Source: Clostridiales bacterium
GTDB lineage: Bacteria > Bacillota > Clostridia > Christensenellales > UBA1242
Direction: 5' to 3'
DNA length: 64,000 nt
Assembly (NCBI GenBank): GCA_015069395.1
Contig: SVIR01000001.1
Location: 91,268-155,267, forward strand
Below the pieces are notes generated by a model. It was not told the origin of the DNA. It saw only the letters and a list, made by a program, of their open reading frames with translations, and did not search any database. The position numbers and the translations under genes were made by a program. The first letter of the stretch is position 1; every line of letters starts with the position of its first letter. Below are positions 1 to 9,860 of the stretch, piece after piece.

Positions 1-1
1 T

Positions 2-268
2 TTGGCTACAATAAAAAAAGGCAAATGGAGCATTAATGCCGTATATAAGATAGAGGATTGTGCTGATAGTATGTCAATAGAAGGCAAGATCTTTGCAAGA
101 ACGAGCACAATTTTTAGAAACGGAAAACCTGTTGGTGTTATTACTAGAGAGTTCGCAATAGCAATCGACAGTTTTACTCTTGAGGCTGAAGAGCAAGATA
201 TTCCATTTTTAACAGCTCTTGTTATTGCTTTTGATAACATGAAAGACAAGATACAAAAAGACGATTAA
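2..268 (+). CDS. LURP-one-related (Tubby C-like) protein, C-terminal part; probably truncated by the window edge
   Basis: Frame is open at the left edge. The pattern SMSIEGKIFARTSTIFRNGKPVGVITREF...LTALVIAFDNMKD resembles the C-terminal half of LURP-one-like proteins and parallels the ORF at 5539. Confidence 0.5.
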   Translation: MATIKKGKWSINAVYKIEDCADSMSIEGKIFARTSTIFRNGKPVGVITREFAIAIDSFTLEAEEQDIPFLTALVIAFDNMKDKIQKDD

Positions 269-305
269 GACGCATAAAAATTTTTTAATGTAATATTATA
301 ATTAT

Positions 306-758
306 ATGAAGAAAAATATAATTATAACAATTTGTTCAATAGTCTTAGTTGCTGTTTTAGGAACAATCTTTGTTCAGCTAGGTATGGGGTGGTTTGACGC
401 TTTGATAAAGCCTAAAGAGTGGATTCCGTCATTTATAATCCCGATAGCTTGGACTGTCATTTATGTGCTGTTTGTTTATATTCTAATAAAATGGCAAATC
501 AAGAAGCCGTTGACAAAAGAGAATGTGATACTTTTGGTTGTTAATGGTGTTCTTAATGTTTTATGGTGCTTAGTTTTCTTTACTTTAAAACAGCTTTTTT
601 TAGGAAATGTTGTAATTGTAATTAATACTCTTTTTGCATTAAGATTATATTTTGAAATATGCAAAGAAGATGCAATGAGTGGCCTTATAATTTCTGTTTA
701 TCCAATATGGCTTTGCATTGCAACAACCCTAAATATCGCGCTATGGATATTAAATTGA
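306..758 (+). CDS. tspO: TspO/MBR family membrane protein
   Basis: 150 aa, five hydrophobic segments, 'WFDALIKPKEWIPSFIIPIAWTVIYVLF' typical of TspO/MBR. Confidence 0.85.
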   Translation: MKKNIIITICSIVLVAVLGTIFVQLGMGWFDALIKPKEWIPSFIIPIAWTVIYVLFVYILIKWQIKKPLTKENVILLVVNGVLNVLWCLVFFTLKQLFLGNVVIVINTLFALRLYFEICKEDAMSGLIISVYPIWLCIATTLNIALWILN

Positions 759-770
759 ATTAGATACAAA

Positions 771-808
771 AATAAAGCCTTCAAAAAATGAAGGTTTTAT
801 TTTTTTTG
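771..808 (+). terminator. Intrinsic terminator after tspO-like gene
   Basis: CCTTCA-A5-TGAAGG stem followed by T-rich tract. Confidence 0.7.
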
Positions 809-877
809 CAATCTTAGTAGCTCAATTTATTTGCAGTTTCAATAAATTTTGTGTAGACTATTATTTAGGAGGGAAAA

Positions 878-1777
878 ATGGATTTAGTTGTATTGGCTGC
901 CGGAATGGGAAGTAGATTTGGAGGGTTGAAACAAATTCAACCTATAGACGAGGACGAAAATTTTATTATTGACTATTCAATTTATGATGCTGTAAAAGCA
1001 GGTTTTGATAGGGTGATATTTATTATCAAAGAAGAAAACTTTGATATTTTTAAATCAACAATAGGAAATAGATTAAGCAAAATCGTAAGTGTCGAATACG
1101 CTTTCCAAAAGCTTGATAATGTACCTAAAGGTGTAAAGATTCCAGAAACCAGAATAAAACCTTGGGGTACTGCACACGCAATTTATTGTGTAAAGGATAT
1201 AGTAAGTGAGAGATTTGCTATTATCAATGCAGACGATTTTTATGGTTTTAAATCGTTCAAGATTGTTGCAGACTTTCTAAAAACAAACACGGAAAATGAA
1301 TTTGTAAGTGCTGGCTACTATGTAAAAAACACGCTAAGCGACAAAGGAGCTGTGAAAAGAGGGATTTTTCAAGTAGATCAAAAAATTGTAAAAGCGTTGG
1401 TAGAGAGTGAGGTTGAAAATAGAGCAGGCAAAATTATGGCTACCCCACTCAACCAAAATTTATGGAAAGAAATTTCTCCAGATACTTTGGTGTCAATGAA
1501 TATGATTGGCTTTACAAAAAAAATTATGGTTAGGCTTGAAAAGGATTTTAAAGAGTTTTTTGCAAAAGGAAACTTGGAGAAAGAAGAATTTTTGATTCCT
1601 ATGGTAGTCAACGATATGATTGCCGAAGGAGAGGTGAAAATGGTTGTTGAAACAACTCCTGAAAAATGGTATGGCATAACTTATAAAGAAGATCTGGAAG
1701 ATTTTAAGTCGGCAATAGAAAGAATGAAAGAGAATGGCGTTTATCCAAAACATCTTTACAAAGAAAAACAACCATAA
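878..1777 (+). CDS. Sugar-nucleotide / NTP transferase family protein
   Basis: N-terminal 'VVLAAGMGSRFGGLKQIQPI' nucleotidyltransferase signature; RBS AGGAGGG upstream. Confidence 0.85.
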   Translation: MDLVVLAAGMGSRFGGLKQIQPIDEDENFIIDYSIYDAVKAGFDRVIFIIKEENFDIFKSTIGNRLSKIVSVEYAFQKLDNVPKGVKIPETRIKPWGTAHAIYCVKDIVSERFAIINADDFYGFKSFKIVADFLKTNTENEFVSAGYYVKNTLSDKGAVKRGIFQVDQKIVKALVESEVENRAGKIMATPLNQNLWKEISPDTLVSMNMIGFTKKIMVRLEKDFKEFFAKGNLEKEEFLIPMVVNDMIAEGEVKMVVETTPEKWYGITYKEDLEDFKSAIERMKENGVYPKHLYKEKQP

Positions 1778-1821
1778 AAGAAAAATTTTATCAAAAATTT
1801 AAAAAATACAACAATTTTAAT

Positions 1822-1859
1822 AAAAAAATCAGGAGGCCTAAATGTCTGCCTGATTTTTT
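1822..1859. terminator. Bidirectional terminator between convergent genes
   Basis: AAAAAAATCAGG...CCTGATTTTTT inverted repeat between convergent ORFs. Confidence 0.7.
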
Positions 1860-1860
1860 A

Positions 1861-2487
1861 TTACAAATTTCTTTCTTTTAATGAAGCTTGAGGCTGTGTT
1901 TGTTGAGGTTTTTCGTGTGAAGCCTTAGGCGAAAGCTCGGCGATCTTGCTATCAACATAAGCCAAGACCCTATTATACTTTTCAAGATAGGCGTTGATGT
2001 CGTCTTCCAAAGCATTCGCACCTCTGTTTTTTGTGATTTCGTCTATACGATCTTCTTCAAATCTTGGACCACTGAAGTGCCTAGAAAGTTCGTGTTCGAT
2101 AGCAGCGAGATTTGCTGAAAATCTTTGCTCAACAACATCGTGAAGAGTTTGCAGATATTGTATATTATTACTATGTTCTGCTAAAAACAATTGGTATTCC
2201 AAAACAAGCGAACTTACATTACAAAAACCTTGGTTTCTTATATTTTTGTGATATCTTGGTGGTACAGCGCAATAATGTGGATAAAAAAACAACATTACAG
2301 CATCGTCTTCACCCTCACCAAACTGTCTAGCGAAACAAGGCGATCCGTCTGTGGTATCGCAATTCAAACATTCTTTAAAGTCTTCAACATTAGAAGGCAC
2401 AGTTCCTTCTTTAAATGCTTTTTTGACAAACTCGTGAAGTTCGTTTCCTTCAAAAGCATCAATTCTAATTAAATCCATATTTATCAC
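1861..2487 (-). CDS. Hypothetical protein with Cys motifs
   Basis: 208 aa ORF, intergenic flanks, RBS-like upstream; no family recognised. Confidence 0.6.
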   Translation of the reverse strand: MINMDLIRIDAFEGNELHEFVKKAFKEGTVPSNVEDFKECLNCDTTDGSPCFARQFGEGEDDAVMLFFYPHYCAVPPRYHKNIRNQGFCNVSSLVLEYQLFLAEHSNNIQYLQTLHDVVEQRFSANLAAIEHELSRHFSGPRFEEDRIDEITKNRGANALEDDINAYLEKYNRVLAYVDSKIAELSPKASHEKPQQTQPQASLKERNL

Positions 2488-2614
2488 CCACTACATCATA
2501 GTAGCACAAAAAGTTTGGAAATTCAAGGCTTAGTAAAGAGAAATTTTTTAAAAAAATTATTAAAATTTAAAAAAATTAAAGTAAAAAAAAGAATTGCTAT
2601 GTTATAATTGATTT

Positions 2615-3256
2615 ATGAATAATTTAATAAAACAATATGACAAATTGCAAAATGAATATGGATCAAAGGAACTAAATTCTGTATATGGATGTGGATGTTG
2701 TCAAAATCCTAGGGTGGCTCTTGTTTTTATGAATCCGACCAAAAGAAATATAGCTACAGATAAAGCTTGGAAAGGATTGAAGGCTCAATGGCTAGGAACA
2801 AAACAAATATGGGATTTTCTTGTAAGCTGTGACTTGTTTAGTTCCAAGATTAATGAAGAGATTAAAACAAAAAGGCCGAAAGATTGGACTCCTGAATTTT
2901 GTGAATATGTCTATGAAGAAGTCAAGAAACAAGGCTTGTGGATAACAAATCTTGCAAAATGCACCCAAGACGATGCAAGGCCATTGCCAGATCAAACATT
3001 TTTGAGATATAAAGATTTGCTTAAAGAAGAATTGAAGTTAGTAAATCCACAAAAGATTTTCTTTTTTGGAAATCAGGTTTCTTCAATAGTTCTGGACCAG
3101 ACGATTACGGTTTCGACAGTTAGACAAAAAAAGTTTTTGCTTAAAATTGGCAATAAAGAATACGAAAGTTATGCTTTGTTTTATCCTGTTGGAAATGGTA
3201 GATTCAATCAGCACAAAGCTGTTGAAGACATAAAGCAGATATTAGAAATAACATAA
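2615..3256 (+). CDS. Uracil-DNA glycosylase superfamily-like protein
   Basis: 'VALVFMNPT', 'WITNLAKCTQ', 'KIFFFGNQVSSIVL', 'FYPVGNGRFN' follow the order of UDG-family motifs. Confidence 0.65.
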   Translation: MNNLIKQYDKLQNEYGSKELNSVYGCGCCQNPRVALVFMNPTKRNIATDKAWKGLKAQWLGTKQIWDFLVSCDLFSSKINEEIKTKRPKDWTPEFCEYVYEEVKKQGLWITNLAKCTQDDARPLPDQTFLRYKDLLKEELKLVNPQKIFFFGNQVSSIVLDQTITVSTVRQKKFLLKIGNKEYESYALFYPVGNGRFNQHKAVEDIKQILEIT

Positions 3257-3264
3257 TATTTGAG

Positions 3265-3834
3265 GTGGTTATGAAATACGAAAAATATTATAGGTTGATT
3301 CAAGAACAGTCTGAGATATATGATAAAACTCAAAATTGTCAAGTTGGACAAACATGGAAATATCATTTGTTGCCGGTTATCAAAAATGCCTGTATCTTGG
3401 CAGAAAGATATGGGGCAGACAAAGACGTGGTTGAAGTTGCGGCAATTTTTCACGATTATGCTGACTTATTGGATTTTGCAAATAGAGAAAATCACCATAT
3501 ATTGGGAGCAGAACTTGCAGAAGGTGTTTTGATTCAAGACGGCTTTCCACAGGAGTTTGTTGACAAGGTTAAACTTTGCATAACAAATCACAGAGCAAGT
3601 GTTGTTAAGGACAAGTTTTCTGTTGAAGAAATTTGTGTAGCAGATGCTGATGCAATGAGTCATTTAGACAGTTTTGTAGAATTGATTTGTTGGAGAGCTT
3701 ATCTTGGAGAAGATATAATGGACTGCAATGATTTTGTTAAAAATAAGATCAAAAAGAGTTATGCAAAAATGAGTAAAGAAACGCAAGCACTTATGAAAGA
3801 CAAATACGAAAGCATAATGAAAGTTTTGCTTTAA
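3265..3834 (+). CDS. HD-domain phosphohydrolase
   Basis: 'VAAIFHDYADL' HD motif and downstream 'DADAMSHL'. Confidence 0.8.
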   Translation: MVMKYEKYYRLIQEQSEIYDKTQNCQVGQTWKYHLLPVIKNACILAERYGADKDVVEVAAIFHDYADLLDFANRENHHILGAELAEGVLIQDGFPQEFVDKVKLCITNHRASVVKDKFSVEEICVADADAMSHLDSFVELICWRAYLGEDIMDCNDFVKNKIKKSYAKMSKETQALMKDKYESIMKVLL

Positions 3835-3854
3835 AACTTTTAGTAGGAGGAATT

Positions 3855-4586
3855 ATGGTTGCTGACGAAATTAGAAGTGAGAGATTAATATTTAAAAATT
3901 TTAGCGAACTTTCTGAAGAGGAAAAGCAAATTATTGCAAAGAGTTGGGGAAACCCTATTAATTCTAGGTACAACGGATCAAGCGAAGCGCCAATTGATCA
4001 AGTAAATGACATTGCCAGTTATTCTTTGCCAACCGAATGGGGAATGTTTTATAAATATGTTGTTTTGCAAGAAACCGGAGAGGTCGTTGGTACATGCAGA
4101 TTTGGAAAGTGGTACAAATCTGACTCGGCAAGTGTATGGGATTTTGGGTTTAATGTTCTTCTGAAATATTGGTTTAAAGGGTATGGTACCGAGATTGTAA
4201 AAACAATTGTTGAGGTTGCAAAGTCGGAAGGGATAGAAAAAGTTATCAGTGCAGCAGACATTGAAAATTTTGGCTCGTATAAATCTATGTTCAAAAATGG
4301 AATGAAATTTAAAGGTTATGACAAAGACGAAGATTACGAATTTGAAATAGATCTCACAAAAGAGCAAATTGTTCAATCTCAAGAAGCCCTAGATCAAGAG
4401 TGGCAATCAATTCTTGAAAAGGCAGAAAAAGATTTGGGCAAAAAAAGATACAAGCTGATTATGGACGACTTTAAAAATATTAGAAAGCTTGTTACAAAGA
4501 TTCAAGATGGTGGGGACGAAGATAAATTGATTAAAGAATATCTCGCAGAGCTTGGCGAAGCAAAATCTTTGAAACTTAGAGGATAA
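3855..4586 (+). CDS. GNAT acetyltransferase with charged C-terminal extension
   Basis: 'ERLIFKNF', 'GTCRFGKWY', 'GYGTEIVKTIVEVAKSEGIEKVISAADIENFGS' typical of the RimJ/GNAT fold; extra ~75 aa helical C-terminus. Confidence 0.75.
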   Translation: MVADEIRSERLIFKNFSELSEEEKQIIAKSWGNPINSRYNGSSEAPIDQVNDIASYSLPTEWGMFYKYVVLQETGEVVGTCRFGKWYKSDSASVWDFGFNVLLKYWFKGYGTEIVKTIVEVAKSEGIEKVISAADIENFGSYKSMFKNGMKFKGYDKDEDYEFEIDLTKEQIVQSQEALDQEWQSILEKAEKDLGKKRYKLIMDDFKNIRKLVTKIQDGGDEDKLIKEYLAELGEAKSLKLRG

Positions 4587-4638
4587 AGAAAAAAAATGAA
4601 AAATGTGGCTAAATTATTTCTAAAAAAGGAGAATTGAA

Positions 4639-4902
4639 ATGAGATATAGATATAAAACAAGAGATGTTTGTGCAACTGAAATTTCTTTTGATTTAGAAGG
4701 CAACATTGTGACCAACGTATTATTTTTTGGGGGCTGCAATGGAAACTTAAAAGCCATTTCAAAATTAGTTGATGGATTGACCGTTGAGCAAATAGAGAAA
4801 AAATTAAAAGGAAATACCTGTGGAAGAAGATCAACCTCTTGTGCAGATCAATTTGCTATTGCAGTAAGAAAGGCTTACGAAGAACAACGTTTAGAAAATT
4901 AA
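4639..4902 (+). CDS. TSCPD domain-containing protein (TIGR03905-like)
   Basis: 'VLFFGGCNGNLKAISKLVDGLTVEQIEKKLKGNTCGRRSTSCADQFAIAVRKA'. Confidence 0.85.
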   Translation: MRYRYKTRDVCATEISFDLEGNIVTNVLFFGGCNGNLKAISKLVDGLTVEQIEKKLKGNTCGRRSTSCADQFAIAVRKAYEEQRLEN

Positions 4903-4971
4903 GTTTGTCAAAAAAGTTTGAGGACAAAAAGTTGCTTTGTAGGTTTAGCTAAAAAGGTTTGGAGAATAAAA

Positions 4972-5430
4972 ATGTCAAATGGATTATTTAACAAATGTAG
5001 TTCCTGTAAGAAAAAGGATAATTGTTGTTGTGGTTTTCACAAACTTGACTATCCTATATTAAGTAAAGGAGAAAAAGATCTTATTAAAGATAAATATAAT
5101 GTTGAAGAGTGTTTTGAACCATTGGGGAAAGAGTGTTTTAATTTGGTTGCAAAAAATGGAATTTGTCCTTTTTATAAAGGAAAGTGCATTATCTATAAAG
5201 ATAGGCCGAACGATTGTAAACTTTTTCCATTTGATATAAAGATTATTAAAAACAAATATTATTTAATTTTATACAAACTGGGTTGTTTTGACAAAACGGA
5301 GTTGTTAAATGAAAGTGTTGACGACATTGTGGAAGCGGTAAAGCCGTATATAGAAACTTTCACGAATAAACGTTTAAACAAAAAAATGCAAAAATTAGAT
5401 TTTGAGATTATAAAAGAAATAAAGGTTTAA
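4972..5430 (+). CDS. YkgJ-family cysteine cluster protein
   Basis: Cys clusters CSSCKKKDNCCCG, CPFYKGKCIIYKDRPNDCKLFPF; ATG at 4972 preceded by GGAG (ORF track start is further upstream). Confidence 0.75.
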   Translation: MSNGLFNKCSSCKKKDNCCCGFHKLDYPILSKGEKDLIKDKYNVEECFEPLGKECFNLVAKNGICPFYKGKCIIYKDRPNDCKLFPFDIKIIKNKYYLILYKLGCFDKTELLNESVDDIVEAVKPYIETFTNKRLNKKMQKLDFEIIKEIKV

Positions 5431-5445
5431 CGGAAAATTATGTAA

Positions 5446-5781
5446 ATGGTTTTAAAACAAAAGATCTTTTCGTGGTTTGATTCATAATGTGTGTGACACA
5501 AAAGGAGCTCTTTTGTTTGTTGTAAAGGGAAAATTACTTTGCTTAAACCAAAATATATATTTAATTTAGGAGAATATGAAGTCGAAGGAGATATTTTTGG
5601 CTGGAATTTCAAAGTGTTGAAAGAGGGGCAGATAATTGCAACAATTCAAGAAGAGATTTTTCATATAAGAGACACTTATGTTATTTCTGTAAATGACGAA
5701 GATGCTCTAAACGTTTTGATGGTGGTTCTCGCCATCGATGCAAGCAAATGCACAAGAGATACAGTGATTGCATTTGATTAA
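5446..5781 (+). pseudogene. Degraded LURP-one-related gene (frameshift plus internal deletion)
   Basis: Frame 1 from ATG 5446 gives MVLKQKIFSWFDS-stop; frame 2 from 5483 gives HNVCDTKGALLFVVKGK; frame 1 from about 5521 gives KGKITLLKPKYIFNLGEYEVEGDIFGWNFKV...VVLAIDASK. These are consecutive pieces of a LURP-one-like protein. Confidence 0.6.
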
Positions 5782-5959
5782 AACCTTTTGCGATTTTTTA
5801 AATCGTTTGAAATGATATTAAAATAAACGAGTTTATGATAAATGAAATTTTCGTTTTTTATACAAATTTAAGATTATTAATTTGTTAAAAGAAGCTTGTT
5901 GTGATATAATCATAGAAATAAAAACACATAATATAGAAGAAGTTAAGGAGGGTGGAAAA

Positions 5960-8900
5960 GTGAAAGGAAACTTAATAAAAAATTTTATATTAAGTATTGC
6001 ATTTTTTTGCTTGTTGTTGGGTGGTGGGTTGATTGGCAACTTGACATTAGAAACTAGTGGAGTTTCAAGTTTATTACCAAACGAAGATTTTACGGTTGAA
6101 ACAAGTTCGACGGTGACTGACTTTGATTTAGAGTGGTACAACAATAATGTCGAAGCTGAAGAATTTGAAATAAATACAGTGGCTGAGTTTTTGGGTTTCG
6201 TAAGATTGACACAAAACAAAGCCGGTCTTTCTACAGCAATAGATTTTGAAGATAAAACCATCAAGCTTGGCGCTGATCTTGACTTTGAAAATGTTTCAAT
6301 TTATGACGATAGCGATAGTGAAAATATTATTGATAATACAATAGCAGTTTTCGATGGAACATTTAATGGTCAAGGGCACAAAATCAAAAATATTTCTTTC
6401 AAGTATACGGGAAATGGAGAAATCTCAAGCCTTGGATTGTTCCCTCAAGGAATAAGAGATTTGCAAAATTTGATAGTTGATACTTCTTCTATAAATATTG
6501 CATATTCAGGCTCAACAGAATTCTATTTTGGGCTGCTGGGAAAGTCTTTTGGGAATGCAAAAAATATAGCAGTAACAAATACAACTGCTACCGTGTTGAC
6601 TGAAAGTGGAACAGTTTGTTTTGGGGGAATGTTTTCTACCATTGAAGGTGTGGCGACATTGGAAAATTGTTTTGTAAAAAAATTGACATTTACATCAAGT
6701 GGTGCAGGAAATACAAATTTTTTAGGAGGTATTGCTTCTCACGCTTATGGAAGTAGCAGAGGTGGAGTGCAAATTGTCAATAGCTACACTGAAGATATTT
6801 CTTTCACATTAAACAATGCAACATATGGTTTAGGTGGTTTAGTTGGTTTTTCAGAACAAGCAAGTTATACAAATTGCGAAACGACAAATATTTCATTGAT
6901 AAGTATGTCTGAAGAAAAACAATTTTGTCTTGTAGGGGGCTTTGCTGCAAAAGTTGATAGTTCTGATTTAGTAGACTGCAAAGCTATTAACATCACAATC
7001 AAAAACAAGCCAACTCAAGAAGTAGATGTTTATGATATCGGTGGTTTTTTAGGGGCAATAAATAAATCATGCTCTTTTACAAATTGTGTGGTAGACGAAG
7101 TAAAGATTGAGGCTGACGCTTCAAATGTGGCTGGGTTTTATGGAAATGCAGAAGCAGATAGCACAGACGAAATTTCTTTTGAAAACTGTTCTGCTTTAAC
7201 CCTCGATTTTCAAGCTGTTGGAAATTACATAACAGGAAATTGGTCTGGGTTTGCAGGAGGAAATGAAGAAGGGATATATCATTATAAAAATTGTTCAACG
7301 CAAGGAAAGATTTTTTCAAACATAAATCCTGTAAGTGGTTTCCAATTCAGCAATCAAGCAACAGATTATGAAAATTGTTTTGTTGATATGTTGATTTATG
7401 TTAAAAATGCAACAGCTGGATTGTTTGGAATTTCTGAAGATAGTGGTGGCACTTATGTAAATTGCAATGCGACAGGAACAATCTCTGTCGCAACGAAAGA
7501 ACAATTGTTTGTTTCAAATATAGAAAAGGTTCTAGAAAATTCTTATTATTTTATTCATAATGGTGGAATATATTTAGAAAGCGAAACAAGCAATTTGTTG
7601 TTTCCAAAATTTGAAAAAGACAAGTATGCTTTTTATGGATTTTATGGTGCAGTAGACTTGTCAGGGGAAAAGATTGTCTATCCAGAAAAAAATAAACTAT
7701 ATTTTATAAAATGGGGAAATTCTTTAACTTACAATCCAAATTGTTCAAATTATAAAACAACAAATATCGAATTTTCTGACGGAAATGAAAGTACAATTGT
7801 TTTGGACTGTAATGATCAATCTCTCAACTATGCTAATGAAGGTTACACTTTCTTAGAGTGGAATACAAAAGCTGATGGTTCAGGACAAAGCTACACTGCC
7901 AATTCAACATTTTTCTTTGATGGTCTTCCTGCAACTCTTTATGCTCAATGGACAAAAACTATTGATATATATACGTTGAGAGCAATCCCAAATCAAATTT
8001 ATACAGGAAAAGAGTTGACTCCAGAGTTGATGCTTACAATTACTGAAAGTGGAGAGGATGTGACGAGCCTGCTTAAAGATGTACAATATACTTCAAATAG
8101 AAATGCTGGAACTGCTACAGTAACTTTTAAAATTGGCGAAGATAGCACAGAATATACAACAAACTTTGAAATTTTAAAAGCTAATTATGATTTGTCAAAA
8201 GTTACGCTTTTAAACGAAAAAGTGGTTTATAATGGAATGGAGCAATTTCCACATCTTATAAATTTGCCAAATGGAGCACAAATTCAACAAGTAGGCAGAT
8301 ACGTAAATGCAGGAACATATATTGTCAATATAAATATTTTTTTAGAAGGCAATGAAAACTATAATGAGGCATCAATGGTATTTACCGATGTTTTTGAAAT
8401 TGAAAAAGCAACATATAATATGAGCGAAGTTTTCTTAACCAGCAAAGCATTTGTATATGATGGGCAATATCATAAGCTTGAAGTTTCTGGGCTACTTCCT
8501 AACGGGGTGTCGGTATCTTACATAGGCAACGAACAAAAAGACGTAGGTGAATATGTTTGTACGGCTATATTTGTAGGCGATTTGCAAAACTATTACGAAA
8601 TGGAAGATCTTACAGCCACATTAACAATTTTGGCAAAAGAGTTGGAGTCGAAAAATTCTGAGGGCAAAACTATTGTTAATATCACAAACGAAAAAGGCTT
8701 CAATCCGTATGTGGAACTTGAGGTTGATACGTTTAATGACCAACAGAGATTAGAAAGCTATTCAGAATTTCTAACGGAAAAACAATCTGCGAAATATGTT
8801 TATGAAATTAATTTGACTAAAGATGGATATCAAGTTTATCCAAATGGAGTTGTCACAGTTAAACTTTTAATTCCTGAAGGCATCAAGAGCAAAAATATTA

Positions 8901-9139
8901 GAATTGCAACAATCGTAAATGGAAAACTTAAATTCTTAGACTCGGTTGTCGATGGCAAATATGTGACAGCAACAACAAGAAACATCTCAGAATTAGTGCT
9001 TATCTATCAACAAAAACTTCCAGTTTGGGCTATAGTTCTCTTATCGCTTTTGATAGTAGTAGGAATCGGAGCATTGGCATTAGGAATAGTTGCTTTGGTT
9101 TTGAAAAAACAGCCTAAAGCGCAAACAAAGAAAAAATAA
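5960..9139 (+). CDS. Large exported surface protein: GLUG-like region, InlB-B/Listeria-Bacteroides repeat, MBG-like repeats, C-terminal TM anchor
   Basis: GTG 5960 after AAGGAGGG; signal-like N-terminus; 'GYTFLEWNTKADGSGQSYTANSTFFF...LYAQW'; repeated 'VVYNGMEQFPHL / FVYDGQYHKLEV' modules; C-terminal 'WAIVLLSLLIVVGIGALALGIVALVLKKQPKAQTKKK'. Confidence 0.85.
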   Translation: MKGNLIKNFILSIAFFCLLLGGGLIGNLTLETSGVSSLLPNEDFTVETSSTVTDFDLEWYNNNVEAEEFEINTVAEFLGFVRLTQNKAGLSTAIDFEDKTIKLGADLDFENVSIYDDSDSENIIDNTIAVFDGTFNGQGHKIKNISFKYTGNGEISSLGLFPQGIRDLQNLIVDTSSINIAYSGSTEFYFGLLGKSFGNAKNIAVTNTTATVLTESGTVCFGGMFSTIEGVATLENCFVKKLTFTSSGAGNTNFLGGIASHAYGSSRGGVQIVNSYTEDISFTLNNATYGLGGLVGFSEQASYTNCETTNISLISMSEEKQFCLVGGFAAKVDSSDLVDCKAINITIKNKPTQEVDVYDIGGFLGAINKSCSFTNCVVDEVKIEADASNVAGFYGNAEADSTDEISFENCSALTLDFQAVGNYITGNWSGFAGGNEEGIYHYKNCSTQGKIFSNINPVSGFQFSNQATDYENCFVDMLIYVKNATAGLFGISEDSGGTYVNCNATGTISVATKEQLFVSNIEKVLENSYYFIHNGGIYLESETSNLLFPKFEKDKYAFYGFYGAVDLSGEKIVYPEKNKLYFIKWGNSLTYNPNCSNYKTTNIEFSDGNESTIVLDCNDQSLNYANEGYTFLEWNTKADGSGQSYTANSTFFFDGLPATLYAQWTKTIDIYTLRAIPNQIYTGKELTPELMLTITESGEDVTSLLKDVQYTSNRNAGTATVTFKIGEDSTEYTTNFEILKANYDLSKVTLLNEKVVYNGMEQFPHLINLPNGAQIQQVGRYVNAGTYIVNINIFLEGNENYNEASMVFTDVFEIEKATYNMSEVFLTSKAFVYDGQYHKLEVSGLLPNGVSVSYIGNEQKDVGEYVCTAIFVGDLQNYYEMEDLTATLTILAKELESKNSEGKTIVNITNEKGFNPYVELEVDTFNDQQRLESYSEFLTEKQSAKYVYEINLTKDGYQVYPNGVVTVKLLIPEGIKSKNIRIATIVNGKLKFLDSVVDGKYVTATTRNISELVLIYQQKLPVWAIVLLSLLIVVGIGALALGIVALVLKKQPKAQTKKK

Positions 9140-9144
9140 TTATT

Positions 9145-9180
9145 AAAAAACTATTAGAAAAAATCTAATAGTTTTTTAAT
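9145..9180 (+). terminator. Intrinsic terminator
   Basis: AAAAAACTATTAGA...TCTAATAGTTTTTT. Confidence 0.75.
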
Positions 9181-9246
9181 CCAAAAAGTTGCGAAAAATC
9201 AATAAATCTGTTTTGTGAATATAATGTTTTGATGTTGGAGGATAAT

Positions 9247-9771
9247 ATGAAAGATATTTTAGATGTAATAATTTCAAGAAGAAGTGTAAAAAAATACAAA
9301 CCAGAAATGGTTGACAATGAGCTTATAGAAAAAGTGATTAAAGCAGGAACATACGCTCCATCTGGCAAAAATAAACAAGCCCCAATAATTTTAGCAATAA
9401 CCAACAAAAAGATTAGAGACGTATTGTCTGGTTTGTGTGCAAACATCAGAGGAGTTGAAGGCGTTGATCCATTTTATGGTGCTCCAGTAATTTTGGTTGT
9501 ACTAGCTGACAAGTCTGCACACACGTATGTGTATGATGGAAGTGTAGTAATAGAAAATATGTTGCTTGAAACTCATTCGTTAGGGCTGGGAGCGTGTTGG
9601 ATTCACCATGCAAAAGAGATGTTTGAGTCAGCATATGGGAAAAAACTTCTAAAATCTTTGGGCATCGAAGGTGATTATGAAGGAATAGGAAGTTGTATTT
9701 TAGGATATCCAGAGATAATTCCCGGGGAGCCAATTCCAAGAAAAGAAAACTATGTTTATTATATAAAATAA
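9247..9771 (+). CDS. Nitroreductase family protein
   Basis: 'DVIISRRSVKKYKPEMVDNELIEKVIKAGTYAPSGKNKQ', 'LGLGACWIHHAKEMF', 'GSCILGYPE'; ATG 9247 preceded by GGAGG. Confidence 0.9.
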   Translation: MKDILDVIISRRSVKKYKPEMVDNELIEKVIKAGTYAPSGKNKQAPIILAITNKKIRDVLSGLCANIRGVEGVDPFYGAPVILVVLADKSAHTYVYDGSVVIENMLLETHSLGLGACWIHHAKEMFESAYGKKLLKSLGIEGDYEGIGSCILGYPEIIPGEPIPRKENYVYYIK

Positions 9772-9776
9772 CAAGT

Positions 9777-9812
9777 AAAAATCGCATTCTAAAAAGTTTG
9801 CGATTTTTGTTT
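9777..9812 (+). terminator. Intrinsic terminator
   Basis: AAAAATCGCA...TGCGATTTTT. Confidence 0.65.
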
Positions 9813-9860
9813 TTAAAGATCTGCTTCTATTTGACCTTATAAAATAAAAATCCCTATTGA

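Noticed and set aside
5833-6264. 143-aa minus-strand ORF
   Set aside because: Antisense to the start of the large surface protein, no RBS or recognisable family
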